Shown here piece after piece: positions 12,501 to 27,500 of a stretch of 64,000 nt of DNA. The notes beneath the pieces are model-generated. The model was not told the origin of the DNA, did not search any database, and worked only from the letters and a program-made list of their open reading frames with translations. A program made the position numbers and the translations under genes. This stretch comes from Ixodes scapularis (taxonomy: Eukaryota > Arthropoda > Arachnida > Ixodida > Ixodidae), in contig NW_024609835.1 of NCBI RefSeq assembly GCF_016920785.2, positions 23,749,838 through 23,813,837 on the forward strand, written 5' to 3'. The number at the start of each line of letters is the position of its first letter. Position 1 is the first letter of the stretch.

Positions 12501-15500
12501 TAATGGGTCTTCGAGCAGATATTTTATCTTTGACCGTGACTTAGGTTTGATCATTTCACTTGTATAGAAAGGGTGAAAGACCTAGCGTCATAACTCTTGA
12601 GGGAGTAAACTTGCAATATTTCATTCATAGTTATGTTCGCGAGCGTATGTGGGTTGAACGTGTTCAATTTCTTCGATTTTCAATTCGTGTGTTTCTGGGG
12701 GGCGGGGGCAGGGAAGAGGACCATAGGCAACTGCGTTATATGTATACTGCGCTTCACAATGAAGGTCCCCCCAACTGTTATCACCACTAGATGTTGCTGA
12801 AAGGTCGAGGGTTCTTGAACTTTACGCACTACTAACGTAAAACAAACAAAAAAAGTTTTTATATACTCTATTGTTAGAAAGAAATAAGTAGGGCTCATGG
12901 CTAAAGAGGCCAGCGCATCTCCTGTTTGGTAAAGCGCTGGTTCGAATAGTCTCGAAGACACAGGCACATTGTACATGCTCCGTGTGTAATAAAACAATCG
13001 ATTCATTCAGACTCACAATATTATTCAAAAGCGTCTTGCGAAGCAAATATATGCCGCGAAATGTGTGCAACCAAAATGGATATGCCGCAAGATATGCACG
13101 AGCGCCCTTCGAAGGTGGAGTACTTTTAATGCGCCGTTCACATTCACCAGTGGGTGTCCTAATGTAAATGCAACTATAATTGGACACGGCCATTTATGTC
13201 TACTTCTACTCACTGATGTCTCGCCCTTTCTTGAACTTACGCAGCCCTGACGTTTGTACCATATAAAATCTTGAATTAATTTTGAGAATTTGGGTATTAT
13301 ATATACGCTGGTGCCTAGATGAGTTAAACCTTGTAAGAGAATTAAGTAAAGAAAGGAGACGGCCTTTGCTCAGAATCAAATAAAACGAGTGAGACCGTGA
13401 CATATTTCTAGTCCCGGGTGCGTGAATAATTTATCTATACCATGGGCAGTAAACTGGAGCATGAGGATAACAAATGTTCCCTGAGAATGGTGTAGACCGA
13501 GAACCACAAAGCGCATGGTCACCGAAAAAACGACTGAGAAACATTCTGTATTGTTTCTGTAAGGAGTTAATATTCATAATTCCTGACAGTCGATGAAACG
13601 TATGGCGTGGTTTATTATGTTCACGCTTCTTGCATCGCAATTCGTTCTTTCGCGTCCTTTTAGATAAGTCCACATTCTTATTAGGTGCGAATATCCGATG
13701 CTGCGGACTGGACAAGCTACATGTTGTTTGAAGCTCTCGGTTACTATAGCGAATTTAAAATTAAAGACGCCTTGTCTATCCTATACCTTTAAATGAGCTA
13801 TCTCAATGTATCATTCTAATCCAAGGCTAACTTTCGGGGACACGGCAGTTTACTTCCAGATTTTAGCGACACGTGGCGTATCGACCTTCAAGCATTTTCA
13901 AAGCGTAGCTTCTTTCGCCCCTGCACCCACAAAGCACCATTCTCAATCAAAGTCCCCCTACCCGCTTCTACTTCCACAAACCTCTACCTTCCTCCTTGTA
14001 CCATAAGTAAAACATAATTGATTGCATAAAATCGAAAGAAATGGAAAGTGTGGGACAAAATGGTAGTCTACATGAAGCGAGGTGAACTTTTTCGTCTTGA
14101 GGGAAGAGGAGAGGTGGTAAAAGTATATAGGTGCATGAGGAGAAAAAAAGAAAAGAAGAGAACAAAGGCTGGACATAGCTTTTCTGGTGGGACGCATAGA
14201 GCAATTAGTTCAGGCGTTCTCCATCTTGGGATATGCGTTGATTAGGTAGTCATTTTGTTTTTCAAGTTTAGAAGATAGTCCCGCCGCATCCATCAGGTCA
14301 AGCACCGGTTAGGGTGCCGCGAACCGATTAGTTCATGCACTTCTTAGAAACATGAGTACTTTTGATGTGCTGGTGTTGATGACTACCTTGCCGAAGGTAT
14401 TCATTGGTACCTCTCTACGGTCCTCGAACTTTGGTCACCCCCAGAAGTCATAGTCTGTGTCTTCGGGCTGACTGCAGGAGGTACGATTAGCTGTTTTCTA
14501 CCGTCTGAGGTACAATTAAAGCGAAAATCAAGCACTTACAACACACTGGACTTGGTGTGAAATTCATTATGCATGGCCGGGGTTAAGACATCTTTATAAA
14601 CATGGCGACATATCCGAGGAAGAGCAAAACAAGTCGAGCTAGTATATCCGCTTCATAAGAAAAAAACGGTACTGCCAAGAATCTTCTGGACCACTGAATG
14701 ATCAGCGTTCCGCAGCTGTATAAATAAGAAAACAAGCTTGCGCATAGAAACTCGATAGCAGTTTCTTACTTAAAAAAAAAAAAATATTACTGCACGCCTT
14801 CACGCCGAAAGTCCAAACATAACTAAATGGTTTAAACCACACCTACCACTTTGCGTGTTTCAGAGAAATCAAAGGAGGTGTGGTCAGTGCTAGGAGGAAA
14901 TCACCTCTCTATGCGACAAGCACATTGTTGATATTATTTTGAATGCTTTAAGTTCTAGAACAGAGCTGCTTAGTGGTGCGTCTGTCGAGTTTCCAAAATA
15001 TAGAACGACCTCAAATTATTAATGAAACAAAGACACAATTGAGATTTTTTGAGTAATCTCAGTAACGGATGATTATTGTCTGCGTTTAGATATATGGGTT
15101 AATAGGAAACTACAATAAAAATTCTACATTTTACGTTAAACCGTTGCCTAGGCTCTGGCAGCGTCTCATTTAGTGTATTGATATTTTCTATTTTTGTACC
15201 CGGAACCCGTTTTAGGAAAACCTGGATAAACCTGATTTCTCCCTGAAAACACTTTTCTTTGAGGCGAAAACCAGCTGAAAGTAAAAAAATTAGAAGACAT
15301 TCTAGGATCACTTCTACATGTGTCCCCAAAGTGGTTAGTTCAAATTTCACAAATCTTTTCTACTTTGTGTGACCGCTAACGCATATTCGCTTCCAAACGT
15401 GCTTAGATGATACTTGGAGACTGGAAGCAAGTCCATAAAAGCTAAATACTGATTGTACGTACCCTATCTAAGAAATATCATACGGATAATGTTTTAAGTT

Positions 15501-18500
15501 ATAAAAGAACTTGCGCTGCTACTAAAAAAAAACTGACGTGTTTTTTTTTTCTAAGTAAAGTAAGTAAAAAGTTATAAGTAAAAACAAATTCTGTTAAACA
15601 AAAAAATATCACGCAAGCGCAAACACTACTGTTTCGGCGCATTATGCCAGTGCTGGCTGTAACGCGTTAGAAGTAACGACGTCACCGGTATCGCATTACT
15701 TTTTCCGGTAACGTGCTCGTTACTTTTTCAAAACAGTAACGAGTAACATGCTTATGTTACTTATTTCGAGTCACGTGCAAGTTATTTGCGGTACTCGTTA
15801 CATATATTCTTACCAAGTCTGAAAAAAGTACCCTTCAATTTTTTTCGTGTTTCTAGGCGTCAAGCCATACACATTTGTACTTTTTTTAATGCATTCTTTG
15901 CGGGTTTCTTTGTTTTCGTGAGTATTTAGTGAAACTGAATGAAAGATAAGGAAATTATGTTCAGCTTCTGGATGAGCATAATCTTTCTTTAAATATGGCG
16001 CTTATGGATACCTCACCTGTAACGTCAAAAGAGTTAAACGTGATAATTCTTAATTCAAAAAGTAGCGTGCGTTACCTTTTTATCGGTAACGGTAGCGCGT
16101 TCTTTTTATTTGCGAGTAACGAGAAATGTATATCGTTACTATTTTTAGAAAATAACGTCTACAACTCTGGTACTATATTTACGTTGTTTAGTTTTATTAG
16201 TGTAAATAGAAATCATCACGCACTGAAACCGGCGCGCCGTAATGAATTTTATTTTAAATTTGCAATCTTTTTCTAAATATAACCCTTCAAGACTTGAATT
16301 CCAAGATGACTCCTTGCAAAACCCGATTTTTTTCCGGATTGTCAGGCATAAAAATAGCTCCCGATTTTTACTCCCCTCTATGGCAAACAAAGAAAAACCA
16401 AATACGAAGACGGTAAAAACACATCCTATTAAAATTGCGACAAGTAATATCATGCTGGTTTGCAAGAGTGGGAAAAAAATGGACGCAAAATATGTAGAGA
16501 AAAGTAAAAAAATCTTCGACAATGACGCGAAAAGCGTATTTAAATACGAAAATCAGTTTTAGTTTGCGGGTCGGAATAAATATAAAAACGAATGAAATTA
16601 GTGAGATTTTATTAGACATCGATGGTCCACAATAGCGCCGCGCTGCACCCACGACAGTAAGAACTGCAGTGGGCTCGAACCCGGGATTGAGGAATGGAAG
16701 ACCGGCGCGCTAACCACTGCGCCACACTTTTTTTTTTTTTTTTCATTATTGAAACGCTGCGCCTCACCGCAGGCAATATGAGGAGCATAAACGTTGCTTA
16801 TGAACCTGAAAACGTTCTCTCCGTGCGGCTCCCGGAGGTACGATGTGCAAAATGCGTTCCGGAACTTTTCTCAATGGCACTACCCTGAATCTACCTAGCC
16901 AAAAAAAAGTCGCGCATGGTAACCTGACTCTTTAATCAACGCTTACAATTTTTAGGGGTCTGGCTATATTAATTTTATACTGCAAAGTTCGCCTCTCTTT
17001 CCAGATTTCCCATAGAAGTAAGTAGAATTTCAATTGCATTTGGTACCACCCTCGACTCTTTTTTGTTTATGGTATCTTTTTGTGTCGAGGCGATGTCAAC
17101 GCCCATCAAGAAACCATGGCTGGAGGCGCGCTGATAACTGTGCCCTTCTTTTTATTTTATAACAAGAAGGCAAATTTCACCATTGAATTCTATACAGGGT
17201 ATTGGCGTCTGTAGATAGATGACGTGTGTGGACCACGTCCGTGATTGTTGGTAATCTCAAGAACTTGTTATTTCAAGACGGTAGTTATAGTGTCTCAAAT
17301 TCACAATGCAACGCCATTTGCTGCAGATGAATTCCTTGATCGCTGACTGTGCCAGGAAAACAGCAGAACACTTGAAAATGGCCGCTGAAAAAGAGGGAGA
17401 ACTGGACATTAAACAGTAAGTGAATATACGAATGCACTGAACATTTTTTTCTACCTCCCGACAACAAGAAAGTTTCTGCTATACAATATTTTAGATGAGA
17501 AGACGTCTTCTAAGACACTTAAAAGAAAGAATACTGCAAATTAAAGCGATTTAAAACTTCTTTGTGGTCTCTGGGCTCGTGGGCCTCTTATTGTCTGTGT
17601 AGCACGACGGCTTTACCGGTATGTTAAACGTGCTCGTTCCAATATTTGACGACATTTGCCTTTGAAAAACTTAGTTTTTTACTGCAAGAATAAACTGCGC
17701 ATAATCGAACAGTATCTCTCCGCCCGAAAGTGGCGCAAGCAGTTTGGAGGACATGCCAAATTTTCAGAGCTTGCCGTTATCTGATCAAATAGTTGTAAGA
17801 GATTTTTGAAATGTTTAGTGCAAAAATGGTACCCGTACTTGGTTTCTGACGTCCATCATCTCCATGTACTTGTGGTCTTCGTCATCCGCCTTTTTCCCGT
17901 TGAAAATATTCGTAAATCATTACGCTACTTTTTGCTCATACAAGTTATATCGTCCTGTGTAGAGATCAGAAAGACTCTTGCAGGAACTGAATTTATAAAG
18001 GCCTCCTGAAGGCCGCGTAAGAAAAGTTTGGTTCTTCTGGCATCCTAAGTTTTAACAGCGGGCGCCAGGACTGGGTTATTTGTTGTCTTAAGTGTTATAT
18101 TCCGAGAATGTGTGTCCAGAACAATGTCCGAAGAAGTTATTATACCTGCGAATGCAAATAGGAAAAAAATCTTTGCTAAGGACACTTAAAAGGTAACGTG
18201 GAGGTTTAATTGTATACTCTATCTTTTGTTTCCTAACTCCTCAGGTGTTTCAAAGTGAACTTAATCATACAGGAAAAACACACTTTATCACATATTCTCT
18301 CGTTTTAAATATTAATATGATATAGGACTATCCTTGACGCAGAATCGAAAGGTTCAGTTTAAGCACCCGTGGTCCGTATTCTGTTTGTGCTATTAATGCC
18401 GCCGGCGACATTACCTTTTTTTTGACATCATTAATGCGAGCTTCCTTTTCGCTGTCTGCTTAAGCGGTGCAAGGAGCTATGGGCCAAGTTGTTTATTTAG

Positions 18501-21500
18501 ATCCGACTAATATATGCTCTTTGCCCAGCTTGTATCAAAATTTTAGAGATTTATAAGCCACCGACAAACGTATGATCAGCAATCAGTGCCGGAGCGATCA
18601 AAATTGAGAAAGGGCATTACTGATATTTTTTACAGACTCTGTTAGAAGGCGTGAACTTTTGCAGAAAAAAAATTAAATAGGTCCATTATCGTAGACACAT
18701 TCATTCGTTTTTTTTTAATTTTAATCATTCGATACATACATTGAAGCACCCAATTAGGAGTTTCAAACACACCTTTGGGAATCGATCGGATCTATGACAA
18801 TCTAAGTTTGCGGAAAAATCCGTGAGTGAGTTATGGGAAGTAAACTTTCATGAAAACATTTGAAGTTTTTACCGTTTGGTTTTCTGGTTTGTAGATATTA
18901 CGTCAAAGAAGCGCCTAGTAGTAAACGCAAAATCTCAGAAAGCGATTACTCCAAAGCTAATGGGGAGGGGGATGGGAAGGGGGTCGCATTTAGCTGGTTA
19001 TTTTTAAAACTCAGATGGTTGTCTATTTTCAGATTCTACGGAAACTACGCCCTCGATGTGATTGCCAGATGCGCTTTCGCCACCCGACTGGACTCGCACA
19101 CTCAGGAGACTGATGAGTTTGTCACCAAAGCCAGGCAGGCCTTTTCAGGCAAAATAACGCTGCCATTAATCTTACTCTGTAAGTAGGATATTGCTTTAAT
19201 GCAATGCCCGATTTACAAAACATCAACTTGTTTTTCGTCTGGAGTCTCTGATTCAGGCTTTTGTATACGGTGAACAAAAGGGAAGTTTGAGTTAAGTGCT
19301 CTATTTTATAGAATATGCTGCGAAGAACGTATTCACTGTAAAGAAAAAAATGCATTGGAAAATGAATATTTTTAATGGCTATTCACCCATCTCGGCTATC
19401 TCGGAAACAAAAGCCAGCGCGCGAGTTCGTTATTCCTGCTCTGCTACGATTCTCTCGAGATATTACATGGGTCAAAACATCGTTCATAGGGATACCCATA
19501 AACTTTTTTAGAGAGATATAGAACGACAAGGATGTGATCGTGGATGCTGACGCCATTTCATTCGAGACTGAATGCGTCTTAAATATTCAATTTGGGTGTG
19601 TGTATAAGTCCATACTTTCATTTTCTATGTTTTTGTATACTGCGCAGATTTCCCCTATTGATCTTCAATTCAGTACAGTGACTGACAACTTAACAAACGC
19701 GGGGAGTGACTTCTTATCTTCAAGCAAGTTCATAATTACTTCTTATCTTCAAGCAACTTCATAATTGCTTCTTCGGAGTTGTTATACGTTTATGCCGCAA
19801 TCTTTTTGGTGAAGAAACGATAACAAAGTGCCCTCGACTGACCACAGCTGTGACTATAACGGCCTTTATTTTTCACGCTATTTGATTAAGTTTCTCTTAA
19901 TATAATAATTATTCATATTATATGAAAAATATTGACGCAAAATTTATTGTCTCTTTCCCATTCTCCGCTTTTATTTCCTAGTCCACTAGCCAGCATATTG
20001 TCCAGTCCTACAAGTTATCAAAAGACTTTCGGTTGGCTGTAAATTAAGATTATATAGAGGTATACGTAGTATGAAATTTTATGCAGTCCCTGGCGCCGGA
20101 TTGTCGTCTTTTAAGTACGGCCATTTTTTTTCTCTTCGTCCTATCTTTCAAAAATTTATTTTACATCCTTGTATTTCTGTCTTTTTTATTTGGTGCTCTC
20201 ACTACCTCACCATTTGGGCTCTTTGAGAAGCAAATATTCCCACGTAGATATACAATATGTTAAATCTGGTAGCAGGTGTAGTGACAACATCTATATTGAG
20301 AATACTTGATAAACCTGTGATTGAGAGGATTTTAGGTACCAAACTGTGTTTGTGATTTGTGAATGCGATCAGAAATATAAGTTTCTACTAGATGAGAACA
20401 TAATTGTTCCTCTAATATTTTTACCTAAATGACAATATTGATTACGGTATTGTACTCTTACTTGTTTCTTGTTCTTGCTGTTCACAAAACCGGTTTGACA
20501 CCCTCCGCACGGTACAAAAAGTTAACGAACATATTTGAATTTAGTTACTTTTTTATTAACATTTCTGCATGACATTACTAGTCTCATACAGTGCAATGTA
20601 ATCAATGGAATAGTTGAAGAATAGGACGTATAACTTGGACACTAACCGCTAGCTAGGAATAACTTTCTAAAATGCTTGGTAGGCAGATATGTTAGTCATA
20701 CTACGATAGCAATATTTGCCATTAGTTCACGGATATTATTAATGTTATAGTCACGGTGCATCATAACTTTTCAACACGCTTTGTATTATCGTGAACTCAG
20801 AGGACAGGTTTCGTTTTATTTTTGCTCTAAATTGTCTCACTCTAAAAATGTGCTCAGAATATTGGTGCATTGCGCCAACAACTTTGCTATTTCCTGTTTC
20901 TCTATTTCAGTTTTGTTTCCGGGAGTCTTCAAATTCTTTAAACTGAAGGCATTCAACACAGATGTATTTCTTTACTTTAAGAACCTCTGCCTCCGGATTA
21001 TTCAGAGTCGGAAGGAAAAAAAAAGTGTAAGTATCTTTACAGGTCTGTGTTACCATGTTGCTCATTTGGATTTCGTTGCGGAGGGAGCAAGAACATGGCG
21101 ACCATCTTCTGGGAACATTTTAACTCGACTGTCTAAAATCTTAATAACTTCAAACAAACAAAACTGTCAGGTTGCTTCCCAAATGTCCCTGCCAACACCC
21201 GACACACCCTCTACCCTTGATGCACAAGCAGGATTAGGTGCTTAGCTGTCCAGCTTGTGGAAGCAGATACACACACGGAGGGGTCAGACGTAACTTAGGG
21301 CTTAGGGTCACGTTCCAAGGTTGCAGAGCCCGTGTTCTAAATTTTCGAGAGCGTGATTTCTGTTTCATGGTGCAGTATTCTAAAGCTTATACTCTGATGA
21401 GACGCATTTGACTGGTAATTAAGGGCCACGTATATCTTTTTGTTTCGCCCAAGACAACTTACAAACACGCAAAAAAGAATAGTCCCTGACCTGTACAATT

Positions 21501-24500
21501 TGTCTAAAGTTTGGATTCTTGATCGCGTAAGAAAAGATAAACTCCCGCCATAAAATGCTACATGTCTGTGAATGTTCCAAGTGCGCCATCAGCAATAAGT
21601 AGTTCACTGAAATAAACTTGAAAAGCAACACCAGTCAACTGTTTCTAAGTAACCAAAAAATGTAGGCAAGGAATATAAGTCTCATGTTTCCAGCTGATGA
21701 TATTGCTCCTCTCCTCTGAAGAGGAGGAGAGGAGGGGGCATACCCTCCTCCCCTCCTTCTCCTCAAGAGCTGCGCTCTAATTCTGCATTACAGGGAGTTG
21801 TAAACGTCTTTCATTTTTTCACGAGGTGGATTACACAGTTTTTCATTTAAGTATATTTATTTCCGCCGTATCAATTTCACATCAGCCAGGTATTGTGAAA
21901 TTCACCGAAATAGAAACATTGCAATGCTTTTCTTTTTACTTTTCTTTTTCTTTTTTCCCCTTTAGCACTTGGCATTAGTGGCTGGAAAAATTTGCCTGAC
22001 CACATGCCATAATGCCATTTGGTTTATAGACAAATGTAATCAATTGCAAAGCTGCTGACCCGAACTTGAATTTCACTGCATCATTGTAGCGCGAGATTAC
22101 TTAATGTATATTTTCTTTTGTGTTCAGTTATCATTTTTATCACTTTTGTCATTATCGTCTTACTGGTCGTATCTCAATCGACTAAAATCCTGTTTCACTT
22201 TTTGTGTTGCTTTTCGTCTCTTTTCTTACATTTGATTGATAAGACGTGTATCTTGTGTTTTTTAATACTTCCTCGTGTAATGAATTCTTTAAAAGGATGC
22301 CCTTTAGGTCAATAAAATATAATTATATGAAAATACGTTTGGGGGAGCGAGTAGAAATATCAACAATATAATTATTTTAACAGTGCGCACACCCTTCTGT
22401 AAAGGTTTTTTTTTTTTACCTTTTATTTTTAGAGGCAAGAGGACTTCTTGCAACTTATGATGGACGCCCAAGATGGTAGCATAGCAACCACGGTTGAAAC
22501 TGCACAATCGACCGAAGAGAAACTCTTCAACCTTGACTCGGACATAAAGACGGACACTTCGTTTCTTGGAGGCGTTAAAGGTCTGTTTTGTCTTTGTTGA
22601 TCTGCGAGACGGACTTATTTGACATGTGTTGGACACCAATAAGGGGGGCTGTCTTTTTCCTGGTGCTTTCCTGGTAGCGCGCCGAACTTGGTACAAGCTT
22701 GGCAATCCTAGAGGTTTAACTTGAGCCTAATACGGTTAGTGCCAGGGTACATTTCTACGGTTTTGTTCTGGCTCGCCTCATAATTTACAAAATGCCAGAC
22801 TTGATCCAAAGATGCTACCTATGAACTGAAGAACCAGCAGTAAAGCCTAAGTCGGCCGCTTTGGCGATTTAGGCCAAAGGGTGCCAGATAACAGCCAAGC
22901 TACCTGCAGTGAAACTCACCTTTGGCACTTGTTTGGCGAAATAGGTGAAAGATACCGAAGACGTCACCGAAGAACGTGAAGTTTATCTCTACCTTGGCTT
23001 TTTCTGGTATTTTAAGGACCTTTATTGCCAGAGAAAACCCCCATTTCGGCCGAAAGGACTGTCCTACCTGAGTTATCACACACGTGGTGTCACCCCGTTC
23101 GTGTGCCCCTTTCTTTCTGATGCCTCTCGAATTTTTTTTTTTTACCTCGTTTTCTCAGTGTCTATATTGCCCAGTTTGTTCTTTCCTCTTATTTTTTGCC
23201 ATCCTTTTGCAATTTATTCTGCTCCCACTAAACAATTTTTATCCTTATGTCGCCTTTAAAAGCCCCTACTTTCTGTCGTTCACCTGTATCTCTTTCCCTC
23301 GCGCATATTTCTTTCTTCTACGCAATCGACAGCATATGTCAATGCAATGCGTGCTTCATAATTACTGCTCTAAAGGACTCATGACGCGGAACCATGCGTG
23401 GTTTTGCGACACCATAGTTTTGGTACGTCGATGCCTCAGTTGTGTCTGGCGCACGATCTCCTTTCACCGCGTTTGAATCTGTACAGCTAGACTATGTACA
23501 CCCGCCGGCGATATGAAGGTGAACGCCGGACCGTCGACCGGTCAGTGCTATGAGCGCGCGGACGCAGCTGCCGTGGCGGCTCACTTTCTTATCGCACGCT
23601 TCGCCGAGATTAAGCGCTTGCATCGAGCGCTGTCGTCAGCCCTGCTGCTACTCCCCGCAGAAAGCGCGAGGATTGCGGAAGGAGCGTTTCAAACGCTATT
23701 GGGAGACAATGAGATTTAGTAGTTTTTTGTTGTGATATGGGTGCTAAACCGGAAGGCTGCGGAACAAACCAGAAAGTAACTTATACTTTCCGTTTCTTAG
23801 AAAGAACAGTTATTAGCGTTAGCAGTTGTTTGCGTTCTCTCATGGGTGAAAAAAAAGCGGTTGAGTTACTGATAAACTATGCGGAACAACGACCGCTCTA
23901 GTTCACGTGCAATGTGCAAATCATTTGTCGGCAATGACATGGCACGGCGCCCACAAAAAGCGATGCCGAAATCGAAACCCACTTCTACGCTTTCTGCGGG
24001 GAGTAGCAGCAGAGCTGAGAACAGCGCTCGATTCAAATGCTTAATCTCGACGAAGCGAGCGATAAGAAAGCGAGCCGTCATGGCAGCCGCGTCATGGCGC
24101 TCATAGCACGCACCGGTCGACGGTCCGGCTTCACCTTCGTATCGCAGGCGGGTGTACACCAGTGGTCGGCTGCCTTTTGCCTGCAGCGGGCCGAATCGCC
24201 GCACAGCGGAGACGGACCGGGCCGGACGCAGAAACGGAGATGGGAGGAAAAGGGGGGGGGGGGGGGGGGGGGGGTCAACTTGTAGAAATGGAAGATAAAA
24301 AAAAAACTGTCACATATACTACAAGTGGTATGCACAGGCGTTATCTTGATTCAGACAGACGTGACAGATGATTGCTCGAGTCATCTCTCAGTAAAATTTT
24401 ACGTGTTCAGTATTGGTTGCCAAGATGCAAACATTCACATTGAAACCGAGAGTCGTAAAATATTTTGGAGGTGCTCATCTCTCATTCGCAAGAACCACGT

Positions 24501-27500
24501 TTAACTCCTCAGGCTTCATCTTGTGAAAGTAAGTTCGGAGATACATACGTGCTGTAGCGAACACTTAGATCAAGGCCGCTGCAAGATTTCCTTGATTTGA
24601 AAAAAAATAATTAAGGGGGAGCCGGCTGTAAATCTAACAATATTCATTTGCTACAGACACAATCTCCAGGTTATTTCCTATTTCTGGAGCAGGTAATCAG
24701 GAAGTTCTATTTGAAAAAATCTTTAGAACTTGTTCAGAGTTAATTCGGTGGGTTATACCGGTTCTGCAACCGAACATACCTCTTTTCTTTGTGTGTGTTT
24801 GTGTGTGTGTGTGTGTGTGTGGGGGGGGGGGGGGTTGGAGGGTGCATTTTTGTTGGTGTAAATCAGCGGTCGGCGTCCGGCGACCGCTGATTTACACCAC
24901 GATCAAAATGTTTGTCAAGCAAACATCTAGCGTCATTGTTGCTTGACACTATGAAATAAACAAAGCAACGTTGTTGGCATTTCCTAAATTTCAATGTTCT
25001 TTACCTCTCGTAGCCTTGACCGAAGACGAGGCCATGGCCCAGTGCGTTCTCTTCTTCCTTGCGGGTCAAGACACGACGTCATCCGTGATTTCATTCACTC
25101 TCTACCTACTTGCCCTGCATCCCGATATCCAAGCGAAGCTGAGAGAAGAAGCGGATGAGTGCTTCAGACAACATGTAAGCCGCTGGATGCATACTCGTAA
25201 CACACCGCCAAACTTGTTAAACTACTCGATTTCAAAAAGGAAAATTGAAAATGAAAAGGCTGGCTTTATTTATAACTAGGGTGCCTTCATGTGCGCTTTC
25301 CTTGGGGTGATGACATCTGGCCATTTTGTTTCGAACGATTATTTTAATTTTTTGTTCTGAAGCGCGTGAAAGAGCGTGTCCCTGCACGCGCTCGTGGCGC
25401 TGACTGTGCTACGGCGACATTTTGTTTCCTGCGATTTCTTTGTATTTTACCCGTGAGCGCGTGCTGTCGGCATCGGGTACTACAAACGATGGCATCACCC
25501 TAAACAGAAGGACATTGAGGCACCCTATTTATAACAACTCCAGACGTACAGTCAGGGGAAGGGATAACTACTATACCCTTAAAATGTCTCGTCCAAGCTC
25601 TCGGTTCATATTTAAGCTATGCTGCCGTAAGATTGTTAAGTTCAAATACACATTCATATGCTTCTAGTACAAAACTTTGAAGCGGACTTGTTTTATACAA
25701 CATGCTCGCCTTCTTCATGGAACACCATCGATATATATATAATGATGATGGATATATAATACGTATAGTGACAGTGTTATTTAGGCTAAAGAAACCTCAG
25801 ACCTAAACATTTAAAGAGAAGCTGAAGCACTTTGCCTTCGAGTAAGAACGCTTGAATCGTCTTTCTTTGACCTCCAAAATCACAAATATTAAAATCTTTT
25901 TTTTTTTTTTCAATTTGGTGCATGGAGTGTGCAGGAAAACATTTCTAAGGTGCTGCTGAAGCACCTCCTTCCCGAAGCGTTACGTCATAAAAGGAGTTTT
26001 CGGCATCGCCGCATTTGCGCATTTTTAGCGCTTATCAAAGCTATCCCCGCACACACTTGCTATACACCTTTCCAAAAAACGCTCCTAGGCCGCCGCCATG
26101 CTGCTGATGCTGATGCGGCTGGTGCGACTCTGGCGCCCACTATCGGCTAGAAATTTTCTGCCACTCTCTGGGACTGTGAAGACTCGCTCAGCGCGGTTCT
26201 CTACCTACGTTTTTGCGGTTTGGCATTCGACGTTTTCTCGCCCTTCTTGAAAGTTTCCACTTAATTTTTTTATGCGTTCTGCGTACCCTTTTTGTGTTAT
26301 CTTCCATTGTGAGAAATAAGGCTGGCAAGTGCCTGCCATTCAAGCTTTTCTGCTTGACATTCGCGGGAAACGAAGGAGGTGAAGGACGTCGAACGACCCT
26401 CGACGCGATTTTGCGAACATTGTTCTCGCCCCTCCCAGAGATAATACGCGTAGAATCCTCAGTCGTCTCCAAAAATAGTTGTCCGGATTGGGGTGAGAAA
26501 CGGGTCAGTCGCGTTTGTTTCTTTGCCTTGGTGCGGTTGTGAAAGAAAGAAGCTCTCCCCAAAACGTGCCCCAAAACGAAGTCATCTCGGATTCCGTCCG
26601 ATCGCCAAGATGTGACTGTCGTCGACTGTGACTAATGGTGAATTCCGCTCGCAGATCTCGAGCGCTCCAAAAGCGCTCCATTTGGAGCGTGCATATTCCG
26701 CTCGCAGATCTGGCTCAAGTTGGTCATCTTCCGCTCGTAGATCTCTGGCAGCGCCCGCTCCACGGAGCGCCCCAAACTCCGCCGAACTTGCTCTGCGGGA
26801 TTTCACAGATCTCTCCGGAAGTTGACAGAGCGGCCCACGTGATTTCCGTCTAAATCGGCGGTGCGCATGCGCGACGAGGTTGGAGAGATCGGCGGGCCGG
26901 TCGGGTTGTGGAGTTGGATTTGTTCGGGTGCGTAGGTTCTTTACTTTGGATTGTGACGGCTCGAACGCTTCTACCTCGCACAGATCAGGGATAAAAAGCC
27001 GGGAATGTGGAGCGTGGCAAATCGTAAGTGTTGACGCCTGTGATCGTGAGAGGAAGAACGAGAAAAAGAACGACAGAAAAGCCGGAGGCAGACGCAAGGT
27101 TAGGCCTATTCATTGTGCAGCCAGTGATTGTTTACCTTTTTGCACTGCATTCTGTCGGCGTTTTCCCGTGAAATAAAGCAAGAAGTGGTTAGGCAACGAC
27201 CGCGCAAGTGATGTTTTGTTACCTCTGTGTTTATTAAAGTCGTACTACAAATCTGAACTCCACCGCTGGCAATCGCTGTCCGTGCCCCGCCGCTTCGAGG
27301 CGGCCGAAAGGTATGTGACGGTGCCGAACGCGGACGTCTTCGTTATTTGTGACATGGGCGCCGTGGTACGTATAATTTCGCCCGGTCTGTGTCGCGTGTT
27401 ACTTCTGCAGCTAAGCAGTGACAGTCGTCACTGGTCGTCGGAAAGATTAGCCGGCTGAGGCGTTGGTGGGACTGGTTAAGTTCGAGAAGCGGCCATTTTG

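Larger units (their letters stand above)
12486..17326 (+). other. Intron 5 of gene A
   Basis: 4.8 kb without recognisable exons. It holds a hAT-like MITE (15648-16169) and a tRNA-derived SINE-like element (about 16565-16727). The remainder is AT-rich with no clear structure. Confidence 0.55.
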
